Source of the DNA: a gamma proteobacterium symbiont of Ctena orbiculata
GTDB taxonomy: Bacteria; Pseudomonadota; Gammaproteobacteria; Chromatiales; Chromatiaceae
Assembly (NCBI GenBank): GCA_003094555.1
Contig: NATW01000080.1
Location: 1-32,166 of the forward strand
Direction: 5' to 3'
DNA: 32,166 bases
Shown here: piece after piece, positions 9,006-17,333 of the stretch
Layout of the letters: every line of letters starts with the position of its first letter
Position numbering within the stretch: the first letter of the stretch is position 1
Program-made: the position numbers and the translations under genes
The notes under the pieces: generated by a model
Databases searched by the model: none
Told to the model about the DNA's origin: nothing
What the model saw: the letters and a program-made list of their open reading frames with translations, nothing else

Positions 9006-9275
9006 ATGTCTAAAGGGCAAAGTCTACAAGACCCTTTTTTAAATGCACTGAGGAAGGAACGCGTGCCAGTATCGATTTTTCTAGTCAACGGTATCAAACT
9101 GCAGGGACAGATTGAATCATTTGACCAGTTTGTAGTGCTTCTGAAGAACAGTGTCAGTCAAATGGTCTATAAACATGCAATCTCAACGGTCGTACCCGCG
9201 CGGAATGTCCGTATTCAGCATGCGAATGGCCAAGGTGAAGAGCCAGCACCACCCACCGGTACTGGCAATTTCTAA
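9006..9275 (+). CDS. hfq: RNA-binding protein Hfq
   Basis: Hfq is the hexameric Sm-like RNA chaperone that pairs small RNAs with mRNAs. The 89-residue protein contains the Sm1 region ([20 protein letters not shown] with [20 protein letters not shown]) and the Sm2 signature [12 protein letters not shown], with the proximal-face KH pair (Y-K-H). The C-terminal tail after about residue 72 is short and rich in Gly, Pro and Thr. TAAGGAGAA lies about 5 bases before the ATG, one of the strongest ribosome-binding sites in the window. It sits between miaA and hflX as in E. coli. The 176-base gap upstream leaves room for its own promoter. Confidence 0.99.
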   Translation: MSKGQSLQDPFLNALRKERVPVSIFLVNGIKLQGQIESFDQFVVLLKNSVSQMVYKHAISTVVPARNVRIQHANGQGEEPAPPTGTGNF

Positions 9276-9290
9276 CCTTTACGAACAGTT

Positions 9291-9330
9291 TGCTATCGGG
9301 CCTATCGCATACAAGGTATGCCCGATAGCA
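9291..9330 (+). repeat. Hairpin between hfq and hflX
   Basis: TGCTATCGGGC (9291-9301) is an exact inverted match of GCCCGATAGCA (9320-9330), an 11-bp stem with an 18-base loop. The loop side holds a second inverted pair, GCATAC (9307-9312) and GTATGC (9316-9321). No run of T follows, so it is not a classical terminator. It may stabilise or process the hfq mRNA 3' end. Confidence 0.6.
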
Positions 9331-9369
9331 TAATCCTCTACCTCCCGGCCTATCCTCTCTGATCCAACT

Positions 9370-10653
9370 ATGTTTGAACGTCCCAAAGCGGGTGAACGCG
9401 CTGTACTTGTCCATCTTGATCTGGGTACAACCAGGGATCTGGGTGAGATCAACGAGTTTCGTGATCTGGCGGTCTCTGCAGGCGCGGAGATCGTATCCTT
9501 TGTCTCGGGGAGCCGGCAACAACCCGATCCCAAGCTCTTTGTCGGGCGAGGTAAGGCGGAAGAGATCAGGCAGATCGTCGCCGATGAACGTGCCGACCTG
9601 GTGATTTTCGACCATACACTCTCTCCCAGTCAGGAGCGAAATCTCGAACGGGAGTTCAAATGTCGGGTCGTCGATCGGACTGGCCTGATTCTGGATATTT
9701 TTAGTCAACGGGCGCGCTCTTTCGAGGGTAAGCTACAAGTGGAGCTGGCCCAGTTACAACACCTCTCTACCCGTCTGGTGAGAGGATGGACCCATCTGGA
9801 ACGTCAGAAAGGCGGTATTGGCCTGCGCGGACCGGGTGAGACCCAGTTGGAGAGTGACCGGCGTATGCTGAATCAGCGTATTCAACAGATCAAACGACGT
9901 CTGGTGCGGGTGGATTCTCAACGTGAACAGGGACGACGCGGGCGCGAACGGGCTGATATCCCCACAGTCTCCCTGGTTGGCTATACCAATGCGGGTAAAT
10001 CCACGCTTTTCAATACACTTGTTGGTTCCAGGGTCTATGCTGCTGACCAGTTATTCGCGACCCTCGATCCAACCTTGAGGCGGCTGGATCTTGAGGGTGA
10101 GGGGGCGGTGGTGTTGGCCGATACTGTCGGTTTTATCAGCCATCTGCCCCACGATCTGGTAGCCGCCTTCAAATCCACCCTGCAAGAGACAACTGATGCC
10201 TCTCTGTTGCTGCATGTGGTGGATGCATCCAGCCACCAGAGGGCGACCTGTATAACGGAAGTGAACAGTGTGCTGCAACAGATCGGCGCTGATAAGGTCC
10301 ATCAGATAGAGATATTCAACAAAATCGATCAACTTGCCAATGTTGAGCCCAGAATTGACCGGGACAATAGTGGTCAGATTATACGTATCTGGCTCTCTGC
10401 CATTACCGGCGAAGGAACCGAGTTGTTGCATCAGGCGCTCGCTGAGTTCTTTCGCAAAAATCATATCCAGCAGCGGCTGCGATTGAATCCTGAGGATGGA
10501 CGTTTGCATGCGCTGCTGTTTGAACGCGGTTCGGTGCTGCAGGAGTCGAGTACCGATGAGGGGGGCTGGGAGATGGATATCGATATGTCTGAGCGGGAGT
10601 TCCTGAAACTCTTGAAGGAAGAACCTCTATTGCAGAATTGTATTATCGGTTAG
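9370..10653 (+). CDS. hflX: Ribosome-associated GTPase HflX
   Basis: HflX binds the 50S subunit and splits stalled ribosomes under stress. The N-terminal subdomain contains the GRGKAEEI and FDHTLSPSQERNLE blocks. The glycine-rich linker WTHLERQKGGIGLRGPGETQ follows (given only in part here), and then a coiled helical stretch. The G domain has G1 LVGYTNAGKSTLFNTL near residue 200-215, G3 DTVGFI, G4 NKID and a C-terminal domain. The 427-residue length is normal. The ATG at 9370 has no obvious ribosome-binding site, and a hairpin separates it from hfq. It is followed by a 184-base gap, so hflK may have its own promoter. Confidence 0.97.
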   Translation: MFERPKAGERAVLVHLDLGTTRDLGEINEFRDLAVSAGAEIVSFVSGSRQQPDPKLFVGRGKAEEIRQIVADERADLVIFDHTLSPSQERNLEREFKCRVVDRTGLILDIFSQRARSFEGKLQVELAQLQHLSTRLVRGWTHLERQKGGIGLRGPGETQLESDRRMLNQRIQQIKRRLVRVDSQREQGRRGRERADIPTVSLVGYTNAGKSTLFNTLVGSRVYAADQLFATLDPTLRRLDLEGEGAVVLADTVGFISHLPHDLVAAFKSTLQETTDASLLLHVVDASSHQRATCITEVNSVLQQIGADKVHQIEIFNKIDQLANVEPRIDRDNSGQIIRIWLSAITGEGTELLHQALAEFFRKNHIQQRLRLNPEDGRLHALLFERGSVLQESSTDEGGWEMDIDMSEREFLKLLKEEPLLQNCIIG

Positions 10654-10837
10654 TGTTGAGTGTCACAGAATCCATCACGATGTACACTAGCCCCCCGGGT
10701 ACTGATAGAATGGCGCCAGATCGGGGTTTGATGGATATCCTAATACGGATTGAATTTAGCTATAGTCGTCCCCATAAATAGATATCCGCTGCTTGAGTTA
10801 ACGCGGATTAAACCAGTAACAATAGTTGGAGTGTTCA

Positions 10838-11989
10838 ATGGCCTGGAATGAACCGGGTGGAAACGGTAAAGATCCTTGGAGCGGTAAAGGTGGCGATCAA
10901 GGTCCACCAGACCTGGATGAAGTGGTAAAAAAGCTTCAGGATAAATTCGGTGGAATATTCGGAGGCGGCAAGCCTTCCCGGGGCGGTTCCTCGATTGGCG
11001 GTGGCTCAGGGCCTGGTTCCAAAACGATCGGTGTGATCGTCGCTATCGGGCTGATCGTCTGGCTCGCCAGCGGAATCTATATCGTCGAGCCCGCCGAGCG
11101 TGGCGTGGTACTGCGCTTCGGCGCCTATTCAGAGACCACCGAGCCGGGACCCCACTGGCATATCCCGTTTCCTGTCGAAAGGCGCATACTGGTGAATGTG
11201 GACCAGATATCCTCATTTCGTCACAAGGCGCAGATGTTGACCCGGGATGAGAATATCGTCGATGTGGAGTTCACTATCCAGTCCCGTATTCAGGATGCTG
11301 CCGACTTCCTTTTTCAGGATCGGGATCCGAACAAGACCTTACGCGATGCAACCGAGACCGCGGTGCGTGAAATCATCGGTAAGAGCGATCTCGACTTTAT
11401 CCTGACCCAGGGACGTGGCGCCATAGCGGATCGGATAATGAAAGGTGCCCAGGGGTTGGTCGATACCTACAAGACAGGCCTCATTATCACCAGTGTGAAT
11501 ATGCAGCCCGCGAAGCCGCCGGAGCAGGTGAAGAGTGCATTCGATGACGCCATCAAGGCCCGCGAGGATAAGGAGAAGCTGGAGAATCAGGCCGAAGCCT
11601 ACGCCAATGAGGTCGTACCCAAGGCGCGTGGTGAGGCGGCACGCCGTACCGCCGACGCGAATGCCTACAGAGACCGGGTGATTGCCGAAGCGGAAGGTGA
11701 TGTGAGCCGTTTTCTGGCGATTCTCAAAGAGTATCGTCTTGAACCCGAAGTCACACGGGAGCGTCTCTATCTGGATGCAATTGAGTCGATGTTGGGACAG
11801 TCGAGCAAGGTTATGCTGGACACGGAGGGTGGCAACAGCCTGATGTATCTACCTCTGGATAAGCTGATTCAAGGTGATGAGAAGGGAAGAGCGGTGAGAG
11901 AACAGCAGTTTTCAACTCAAGAGTCCTCGCGCAGCCAGAGCGGTAGCACGCCGATCCGCAATGTCGATCGTACAAGGGGGGTTCGTTGA
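10838..11989 (+). CDS. hflK: FtsH protease modulator HflK (SPFH membrane protein)
   Basis: HflK, with HflC, forms a large cage in the inner membrane around the FtsH protease and tunes its activity. The N-terminal cytoplasmic tail (about residues 1-60) is rich in Gly, Pro and Lys, as usual for HflK. One membrane segment follows (TIGVIVAIGLIVWLASGIYI), then the SPFH/band-7 domain starting VEPAERGVVLRFGAYSETTEPGPHW. A long charged helix ends in a short polar tail. I start at ATG 10838, preceded by TTGGAG at 7 bases; the upstream in-frame TTG at 10826 is itself part of that ribosome-binding site. The stop overlaps the hflC start in TGATG. Confidence 0.96.
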   Translation: MAWNEPGGNGKDPWSGKGGDQGPPDLDEVVKKLQDKFGGIFGGGKPSRGGSSIGGGSGPGSKTIGVIVAIGLIVWLASGIYIVEPAERGVVLRFGAYSETTEPGPHWHIPFPVERRILVNVDQISSFRHKAQMLTRDENIVDVEFTIQSRIQDAADFLFQDRDPNKTLRDATETAVREIIGKSDLDFILTQGRGAIADRIMKGAQGLVDTYKTGLIITSVNMQPAKPPEQVKSAFDDAIKAREDKEKLENQAEAYANEVVPKARGEAARRTADANAYRDRVIAEAEGDVSRFLAILKEYRLEPEVTRERLYLDAIESMLGQSSKVMLDTEGGNSLMYLPLDKLIQGDEKGRAVREQQFSTQESSRSQSGSTPIRNVDRTRGVR

Positions 11990-12855
11990 TGAAAACGTCT
12001 AAAATACTAATCCCTGTGGCTGCGATTGCAGCAATCATTGTCTATGCCTCCGCTTTCGTTGTGAATCAGTGGGAGGTGGCATTGAAGCTGCGTCTGGGTG
12101 AAATTGTCGCCACTGACTACAAACCGGGTCTCCACTGGTTGGTGCCGGTACTGAACAATGTCCAGACCTTCGATGCCCGGATCCAGACCATGGATGCCCG
12201 TCCCGAACGCTTTCTCACCGCTGAGAAGAAGGATGTTATCGTCGACTATTTCGCCAAATGGCGTATCGCCAGCGTAGCGCAGTATTATCGCTCCACCGGC
12301 GGCAGTCTCGACAAGACCGCGCGCCTGTTGCAGGAGCGTATCAATACCAGTCTGCGTGATGAGTTTGGTAAACGCACGGTGCAGGAGGTTATCTCCGGCG
12401 AGCGTACCGAGATCATGGACAAGCTGACCAAGGATTCCGATGCCAAGGCGGCAGAGTTAGGTGTCGAGATCCTCGATGTGAGGGTCAAGCAGATCGATCT
12501 GCCCCCGGAAGTGAGTGAGTCGGTCTATCAGCGGATGCGCGCGGAACGTGAACGTGTAGCCAGGGACCTTCGGGCCAAGGGTGCTGAGGCGGCTGAGAAG
12601 ATCCGCGCCAACGCCGATCGTGAGCGCGTGGTCATCGTGGCCTCCGCCTACCGGGAGGCGGAAAAACTACGCGGTGAGGGTGACGGAAAAGCTGCGGAGA
12701 CATACGCCAATGCATATAAACAGGACAGCGAGTTCTACTCCTTCTATCGGAGTCTGAATGCCTATAAAAATAGTTTTCAAAACCGTTCTGATGTGATGGT
12801 TCTGCAACCCGACTCCGATTTCTTCCGCTACTTGAAGAACCGCGGAGGTCAGTAA
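11989..12855 (+). CDS. hflC: FtsH protease modulator HflC (SPFH membrane protein)
   Basis: HflC is the partner of HflK. The 288-residue protein begins with a single membrane anchor (SKILIPVAAIAAIIVYASAF), then the SPFH domain (VNQWEVALKLRLGEIV, YKPGLHWLVPVLNNVQTFDARIQ), and a C-terminal helix with AERERVARDLRAKGAEAAEKI and the conserved GEGDGKAAETYANAY block. I use ATG 11989, which shares one base with the hflK stop and has AAGGGGGG 7 bases upstream; a TTG one codon earlier is unlikely. It closes the hflX-hflK-hflC unit. A hairpin at 12873-12899 and a true intrinsic terminator at 13049-13072 follow. Confidence 0.97.
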   Translation: MKTSKILIPVAAIAAIIVYASAFVVNQWEVALKLRLGEIVATDYKPGLHWLVPVLNNVQTFDARIQTMDARPERFLTAEKKDVIVDYFAKWRIASVAQYYRSTGGSLDKTARLLQERINTSLRDEFGKRTVQEVISGERTEIMDKLTKDSDAKAAELGVEILDVRVKQIDLPPEVSESVYQRMRAERERVARDLRAKGAEAAEKIRANADRERVVIVASAYREAEKLRGEGDGKAAETYANAYKQDSEFYSFYRSLNAYKNSFQNRSDVMVLQPDSDFFRYLKNRGGQ

Positions 12856-12872
12856 CCTCAAGTGATAAATCA

Positions 12873-12899
12873 GCCACCACCTGCGCTACGGGTGGTGGC
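12873..12899 (+). repeat. Hairpin downstream of hflC
   Basis: GCCACCACC (12873-12881) pairs perfectly with GGTGGTGGC (12891-12899) around a 9-base loop, 18 bases after the hflC stop. No T-run follows, so it is probably an mRNA 3' stabilising structure or Rho-independent end without a typical tail. Confidence 0.5.
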
Positions 12900-12917
12900 C
12901 TGATTGGCACCGCACTA

Positions 12918-12946
12918 TTACTGTTCAGTCATTCTATAGTTATAAC
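12918..12946 (+). promoter_or_regulatory. Candidate promoter for the DUF2065-hisZ-purA unit
   Basis: TTACTG (12918-12923) and TATAAC (12941-12946) are spaced by 17 bases. The -10 is good and the -35 poor. A start near 12953 would give a leader of about 135 bases that includes the intrinsic terminator at 13049-13072. Confidence 0.3.
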
Positions 12947-13048
12947 CCCTTGTTTTTCCAATATCGGCTTGCTTGATCCGATCTGCATGGACAACAGGGT
13001 CCTGCTCTGAGAGAATGGCCGGCGGTCCTGGCGGGCCGCATGCTTACG

Positions 13049-13072
13049 ACCGGGATGATCCCCGGTTTTTTT
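13049..13072 (+). terminator. Intrinsic terminator directly before the DUF2065 gene
   Basis: ACCGGG (13049-13054), a 6-base loop and CCCGGT (13061-13066) form a GC-rich stem that runs into seven T (13066-13072). The T-run ends 2 bases before GGGGAA, the likely ribosome-binding site of the next gene. It may end the hflKC transcript or act as an attenuator in the leader of the following operon. Confidence 0.75.
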
Positions 13073-13087
13073 ATGGGGAATTCATCG

Positions 13088-13273
13088 ATGTGGCATGATT
13101 TGCTTGTAGCGCTGGCGCTATTGTTGGTGATCGAGGGGATATGGCCCTTCCTGAGCCCGAATAGCATGCGGGAAGCACTCTTGATGATAGCTCAGCAAGA
13201 TAACCGCTCACTGAGAATCAGCGGTTTTGTCAGTATGGTTTTCGGGGTAATCCTGCTCTATCTGGTGAACTAA
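13088..13273 (+). CDS. DUF2065 (YjeT-like) small membrane protein
   Basis: The 61-residue protein has two membrane segments: WHDLLVALALLLVIEGIWPF at the N terminus and the GFVSMVFGVILLYLV segment at the C terminus. A short polar region with NSMREALLMIAQQDNRSLR lies between them. The EGxxPFLxP pattern after the first helix is characteristic of DUF2065, and the location between hflC and purA is that of E. coli yjeT. Its role is unknown; proximity to HflKC suggests a membrane quality-control link, which is inference only. The ATG at 13088 has GGGGAA 7 bases upstream. A longer frame from 13040 would start inside the terminator stem and is rejected. One base separates its stop from hisZ. Confidence 0.85.
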   Translation: MWHDLLVALALLLVIEGIWPFLSPNSMREALLMIAQQDNRSLRISGFVSMVFGVILLYLVN

Positions 13274-13274
13274 G

Positions 13275-14456
13275 ATGGAAAATGAACGTTGGATACTGCC
13301 TGATGGCATCGATGAAGTGCTTCCGTTGGAAGCAGGCCTCATCGAACAAAAGCGCCGTGAGTTGCTCGATCTATACAGCAGCTGGGGCTATGACTTTGTA
13401 ATCCCGCCATTTGTCGAGTTTCTCGACTCGTTATTGACCGGCACTGGCGGCGACCTGGATCTGAACACCTTCAAATTGACCGATCAACTCAGCGGACGGC
13501 TGATGGGGATTCGTGCGGATATCACCCCCCAGGCTGCGCGCATCGATGCGCATCACATCCGCTCTCAATGCCCAACCCGTCTCTGTTATCTGGGTACGGT
13601 ACTGCATACCCGCTCGGATGGATTCGCCGGTACCCGCAGTCCGCTGCAAATAGGCGCAGAACTCTACGGGCACAGTGGGGTTGAGAGTGACATCGAGGTA
13701 CTGCGGTTGATGATGGAGACCCTCAAAACCACCGGTGTCGAGGATGTCTACCTGGATCTGGGTCATGTTGGTATCTATAAAGGCCTGGCGCAACAAGCCG
13801 GTCTCAACAATTATCAGGAGCGGGAGCTTTTCGATGCATTGCAACGTAAGGCGATGCCGGAAGTCGACAGGCTTCTCGAGGCATTTTCCATCGCCCCTGA
13901 GCATACAGCCATGCTCGCCCGACTGGGAGAGTTGAATGGCGATAACGCGTTACAACAGGCCAGGGATCAGCTGCAAGGCGCTTCCAAGGTTGTCAAGGAG
14001 GCATTGGAGTATCTGCAGATGATGGCTGATCAGATCGCAGTCTGGCTGCCTGAGGTGCCGGTCCATTTCGATCTTGCGGAGTTGCGCGGATATCACTTCC
14101 ACACCGGTGTGGTGTTCGCCGCGTTTGTGCCCGGCAGTGGCAAGGAGATCGCCCGGGGTGGACGTTACGATGCCATCGGCAGTGTGTTTGGTCGATCCAG
14201 GCCGGCAACCGGCTTCAGCTGTGATCTCAAGACCCTGATACGGGTGGCACATCTACCCCAGCAGACGGCGCAGAATTCCGCGGTCTTCGCCCCAATCTCG
14301 GATGATCAGGGTCTGCAACAGGAGATAGCCCGCTTACGGGCCGCAGGGGTAAGGGTCGTCTGTGCCTTACCCGGTCAGCATGGTGATGCCGAAGAGATGG
14401 GGTGTAATCAACAGCTGGTACTCACGGATGGTCAATGGCGGCTGATTTCTGTTTGA
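13275..14456 (+). CDS. hisZ: ATP phosphoribosyltransferase regulatory subunit HisZ
   Basis: HisZ is a class II histidyl-tRNA-synthetase paralogue without aminoacylation activity. It forms a complex with the short form of HisG and confers histidine feedback control on the first step of histidine synthesis. The N-terminal WILPDGIDEVLPLEA block, GYDFVIPPFVEFLDSLLTG, FKLTDQLSGRLMGIRADITPQ-type motif 2 region and the ELRGYHFHTGVVFAAFVPG and ARGGRYDAIGSVFGRSRPATGF region are all present. The 393-residue length is typical of HisZ. The ATG at 13275 is one base after the DUF2065 stop. Placement just ahead of purA is common outside enterics. It predicts a short HisG elsewhere in the genome. Confidence 0.95.
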   Translation: MENERWILPDGIDEVLPLEAGLIEQKRRELLDLYSSWGYDFVIPPFVEFLDSLLTGTGGDLDLNTFKLTDQLSGRLMGIRADITPQAARIDAHHIRSQCPTRLCYLGTVLHTRSDGFAGTRSPLQIGAELYGHSGVESDIEVLRLMMETLKTTGVEDVYLDLGHVGIYKGLAQQAGLNNYQERELFDALQRKAMPEVDRLLEAFSIAPEHTAMLARLGELNGDNALQQARDQLQGASKVVKEALEYLQMMADQIAVWLPEVPVHFDLAELRGYHFHTGVVFAAFVPGSGKEIARGGRYDAIGSVFGRSRPATGFSCDLKTLIRVAHLPQQTAQNSAVFAPISDDQGLQQEIARLRAAGVRVVCALPGQHGDAEEMGCNQQLVLTDGQWRLISV

Positions 14457-14504
14457 TTCTGTAACAAATTCTGCAAGAATCGCTAACTTTATCGTAAATC
14501 TAGC

Positions 14505-14520
14505 TCCGATAATGATCGGA
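14505..14520. repeat. Perfect inverted repeat upstream of purA
   Basis: TCCGAT (14505-14510), spacer AATG and ATCGGA (14515-14520) lie 20 bases ahead of the purA ATG and just before its ribosome-binding site (GAGAG). It may be an operator half-site pair or a small mRNA hairpin at the start of purA. Confidence 0.5.
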
Positions 14521-14525
14521 AATAA

Positions 14526-15836
<1,311 letters not shown>

Positions 15837-16020
15837 TATTTTCAGCCGGTTTCCGTCCGTGATCCAGCCACTTCTGTCACATTGTCGCCGGCGCGCTTTG
15901 TGATAGGGGGGCTGATTCCGAATCGAGTTTATCAGATTGCTATCCACACTCTGCCGGGTGTGGAAAAGTCCTGTCGACACGATTCGATTTCGGCCAGAAT
16001 GAAAACGTGATCTGGATCAA

Positions 16021-16461
16021 TTATTCGACAATTATCAATCGAGTCTTTGACAGCCTATCATGCCAGGCGAGTTTTTGCGGATCGACCAGGATCCAGATAA
16101 ATCCAAGGCCAAAAACCAGCAGCGAAAAGAGTGCGGCGAGGTGGCGTCTGAAGGCATCCGCCCAACTGACATCCCCCCCATCCATGCGGACCAGTTTGAG
16201 TCGCCAAGCGCGCATGCCAAGTGTTTGGCCGCCCCAGGCCCAGAACCCGGTAAAGAATATCAAGGGTATGATTTCAAAGATAAAAATTTGAAAAACAAGT
16301 AACATGATCCCGCTTGGTTTACCCAATGGCAGGGTGATGATGGCGGTGGTCACAAAGAGTAAAGCGATCAGCAGCAAGCCATCGTAGAGGATGGCAGCGA
16401 AGCGGCGGATGAGGCCTGGAGCCAGAGCAGCTGTCGGCTCGAGGGCGCTATTTGTCGTCAT
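16021..16461 (-). CDS. RDD family membrane protein
   Basis: The 146-residue protein has the RDD layout: an N-terminal RRFAAILYDGLLLIALLF helix that carries the family Arg and Asp, a second segment around SGIMLLVFQIFIFEIIPLIFF, the GGQTLGMRAWRLKLVRMDGG motif, and a final helix with HLAALFSLLVFGLGFIWILV before the closing DPQKLAWHDRLSKTRLI with the third signature Asp. Exact function is unknown; some RDD proteins act in ion or solute transport. The gene faces purA tail to tail and is divergent from the PilZ gene, with 157 bases between them. Confidence 0.9.
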   Translation of the reverse strand: MTTNSALEPTAALAPGLIRRFAAILYDGLLLIALLFVTTAIITLPLGKPSGIMLLVFQIFIFEIIPLIFFTGFWAWGGQTLGMRAWRLKLVRMDGGDVSWADAFRRHLAALFSLLVFGLGFIWILVDPQKLAWHDRLSKTRLIIVE

Positions 16462-16550
16462 CTCTTTTCATACCATATCAAGGGGGTTTGGAGGATCGTT
16501 GGGGTCCTGACCTAGGATAAACCCTAATCTCTTGAGGCAATACTCCCGAT

Positions 16551-16580
16551 TTGAAATTTTCCCTCCTGGGTCCATACTTT
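16551..16580 (+). promoter_or_regulatory. Candidate promoter for the PilZ gene
   Basis: TTGAAA (16551-16556) and TACTTT (16575-16580) are spaced by 18 bases, 39 bases before the PilZ start. The nonamer GGTCCTGAC occurs twice nearby, at 16503-16511 and 16583-16591, on either side of this promoter, and could be a regulator site. Sequence match only. Confidence 0.35.
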
Positions 16581-16618
16581 TAGGTCCTGACTAAAGAGCG
16601 ATTATACGGAGCCAAAGC

Positions 16619-17014
16619 ATGGAACACAGACGTGACCATCGCAAGTTGCTATCTCTAGACATTATCATCAATGATCGCACTCTCGGTAAAATAGACGCTA
16701 AGATAAGAAATATCAGCTTGAGCGGTATGCTGGTCGATATTGGCGACAGCACACATAAGCTGAATCCGATCGTTGAAGTCTCATTCCCTGTCGATTCCTG
16801 TGGCGGCCAGAAGCAGTGCCAGGCCAAGGCGTTCATCGTGCATCAGCAATCCGGTTGTCTGGGCCTGATGTTCAGTGAGTTGGATGCCGGAGTAAGACAG
16901 ATGCTACGAAAAATGCTGTATGGCTATGCTACAGTGGCGGAAAGGGCATATATGCACACTGGTTATAGTGAAACCTCCCAGGCCTTGTCTAAACAGGTTG
17001 GTTATAACTATTGA
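16619..17014 (+). CDS. PilZ domain protein (probable c-di-GMP receptor)
   Basis: The 131-residue protein starts with EHRRDHRK, giving the RxxxR motif (R4 and R8), and carries NISLSGM, the [D/N]xSxxG motif, at about residues 32-38. Both motifs are required for c-di-GMP binding in PilZ domains. The beta-barrel core runs to about residue 100, and a tail of about 30 residues with no recognised domain follows. Single-domain PilZ proteins usually pass the c-di-GMP signal to motility or envelope machinery; the target here is unknown. The ATG at 16619 has GGAG about 8 bases upstream. It appears monocistronic, ended by the terminator at 17073-17097. Orn and the GGDEF enzyme in this window belong to the same signalling economy. 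Confidence 0.88.
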   Translation: MEHRRDHRKLLSLDIIINDRTLGKIDAKIRNISLSGMLVDIGDSTHKLNPIVEVSFPVDSCGGQKQCQAKAFIVHQQSGCLGLMFSELDAGVRQMLRKMLYGYATVAERAYMHTGYSETSQALSKQVGYNY

Positions 17015-17333
17015 CCTAATCGAACCTCCTGAAAACTATAATAGTTCCAGCTAGCTGGATTTCATATTTAAGAAGACGCATTCTGCGTCTTTTTTTTGTT
17101 TTCCAAGTTCCGCTAAAACTCAAGTATCCAGAGACCAAACATTAGACCTACGAAGCTGACATCGGGCACATGCATGATGCTTGGGAATTAACTGATTTCC
17201 ATAGCATTTACCCAATAAACTGGAATCGCGATAGCAACCAGGGTAAAAAGGGTGCAGTGGACGGCTTCCTTATGTACCGAAAGCCTTATTAGAATTTGAT
17301 GGTTTATTGCCGCCCACCTCGACTATCTGCATT
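17015..17333. other. Intergenic region between PilZ gene and histidine kinase
   Basis: This 319-base stretch contains a 12-base palindrome CCAGCTAGCTGG at 17047-17058 and the strong terminator at 17073-17097. The remaining 236 bases lead to the kinase, with no reading frame I can support. The promoter of the kinase operon must lie here, but I cannot place it. Confidence 0.6.
17073..17097 (+). terminator. Intrinsic terminator after the PilZ gene
   Basis: AAGACGCA (17073-17080), loop TTC and TGCGTCTT (17084-17091) form a perfect 8-bp stem. The T-run of eight extends to 17097. It lies 58 bases after the PilZ stop. Confidence 0.9.

Noticed and set aside
12873-12899. Hairpin after hflC as a standard terminator
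   Set aside because: The stem is strong but no T-run follows, so it is listed only as a hairpin.
13040-13087. Upstream extension of the DUF2065 protein
   Set aside because: The extension would start inside the intrinsic terminator stem, lacks a ribosome-binding site, and adds sequence not seen in the family. ATG 13088 has GGGGAA at the right distance.
15944-15963. CCACAC/GTGTGG stem between purA and the RDD gene as a terminator
   Set aside because: Only 6 bp and no T-run on either strand.
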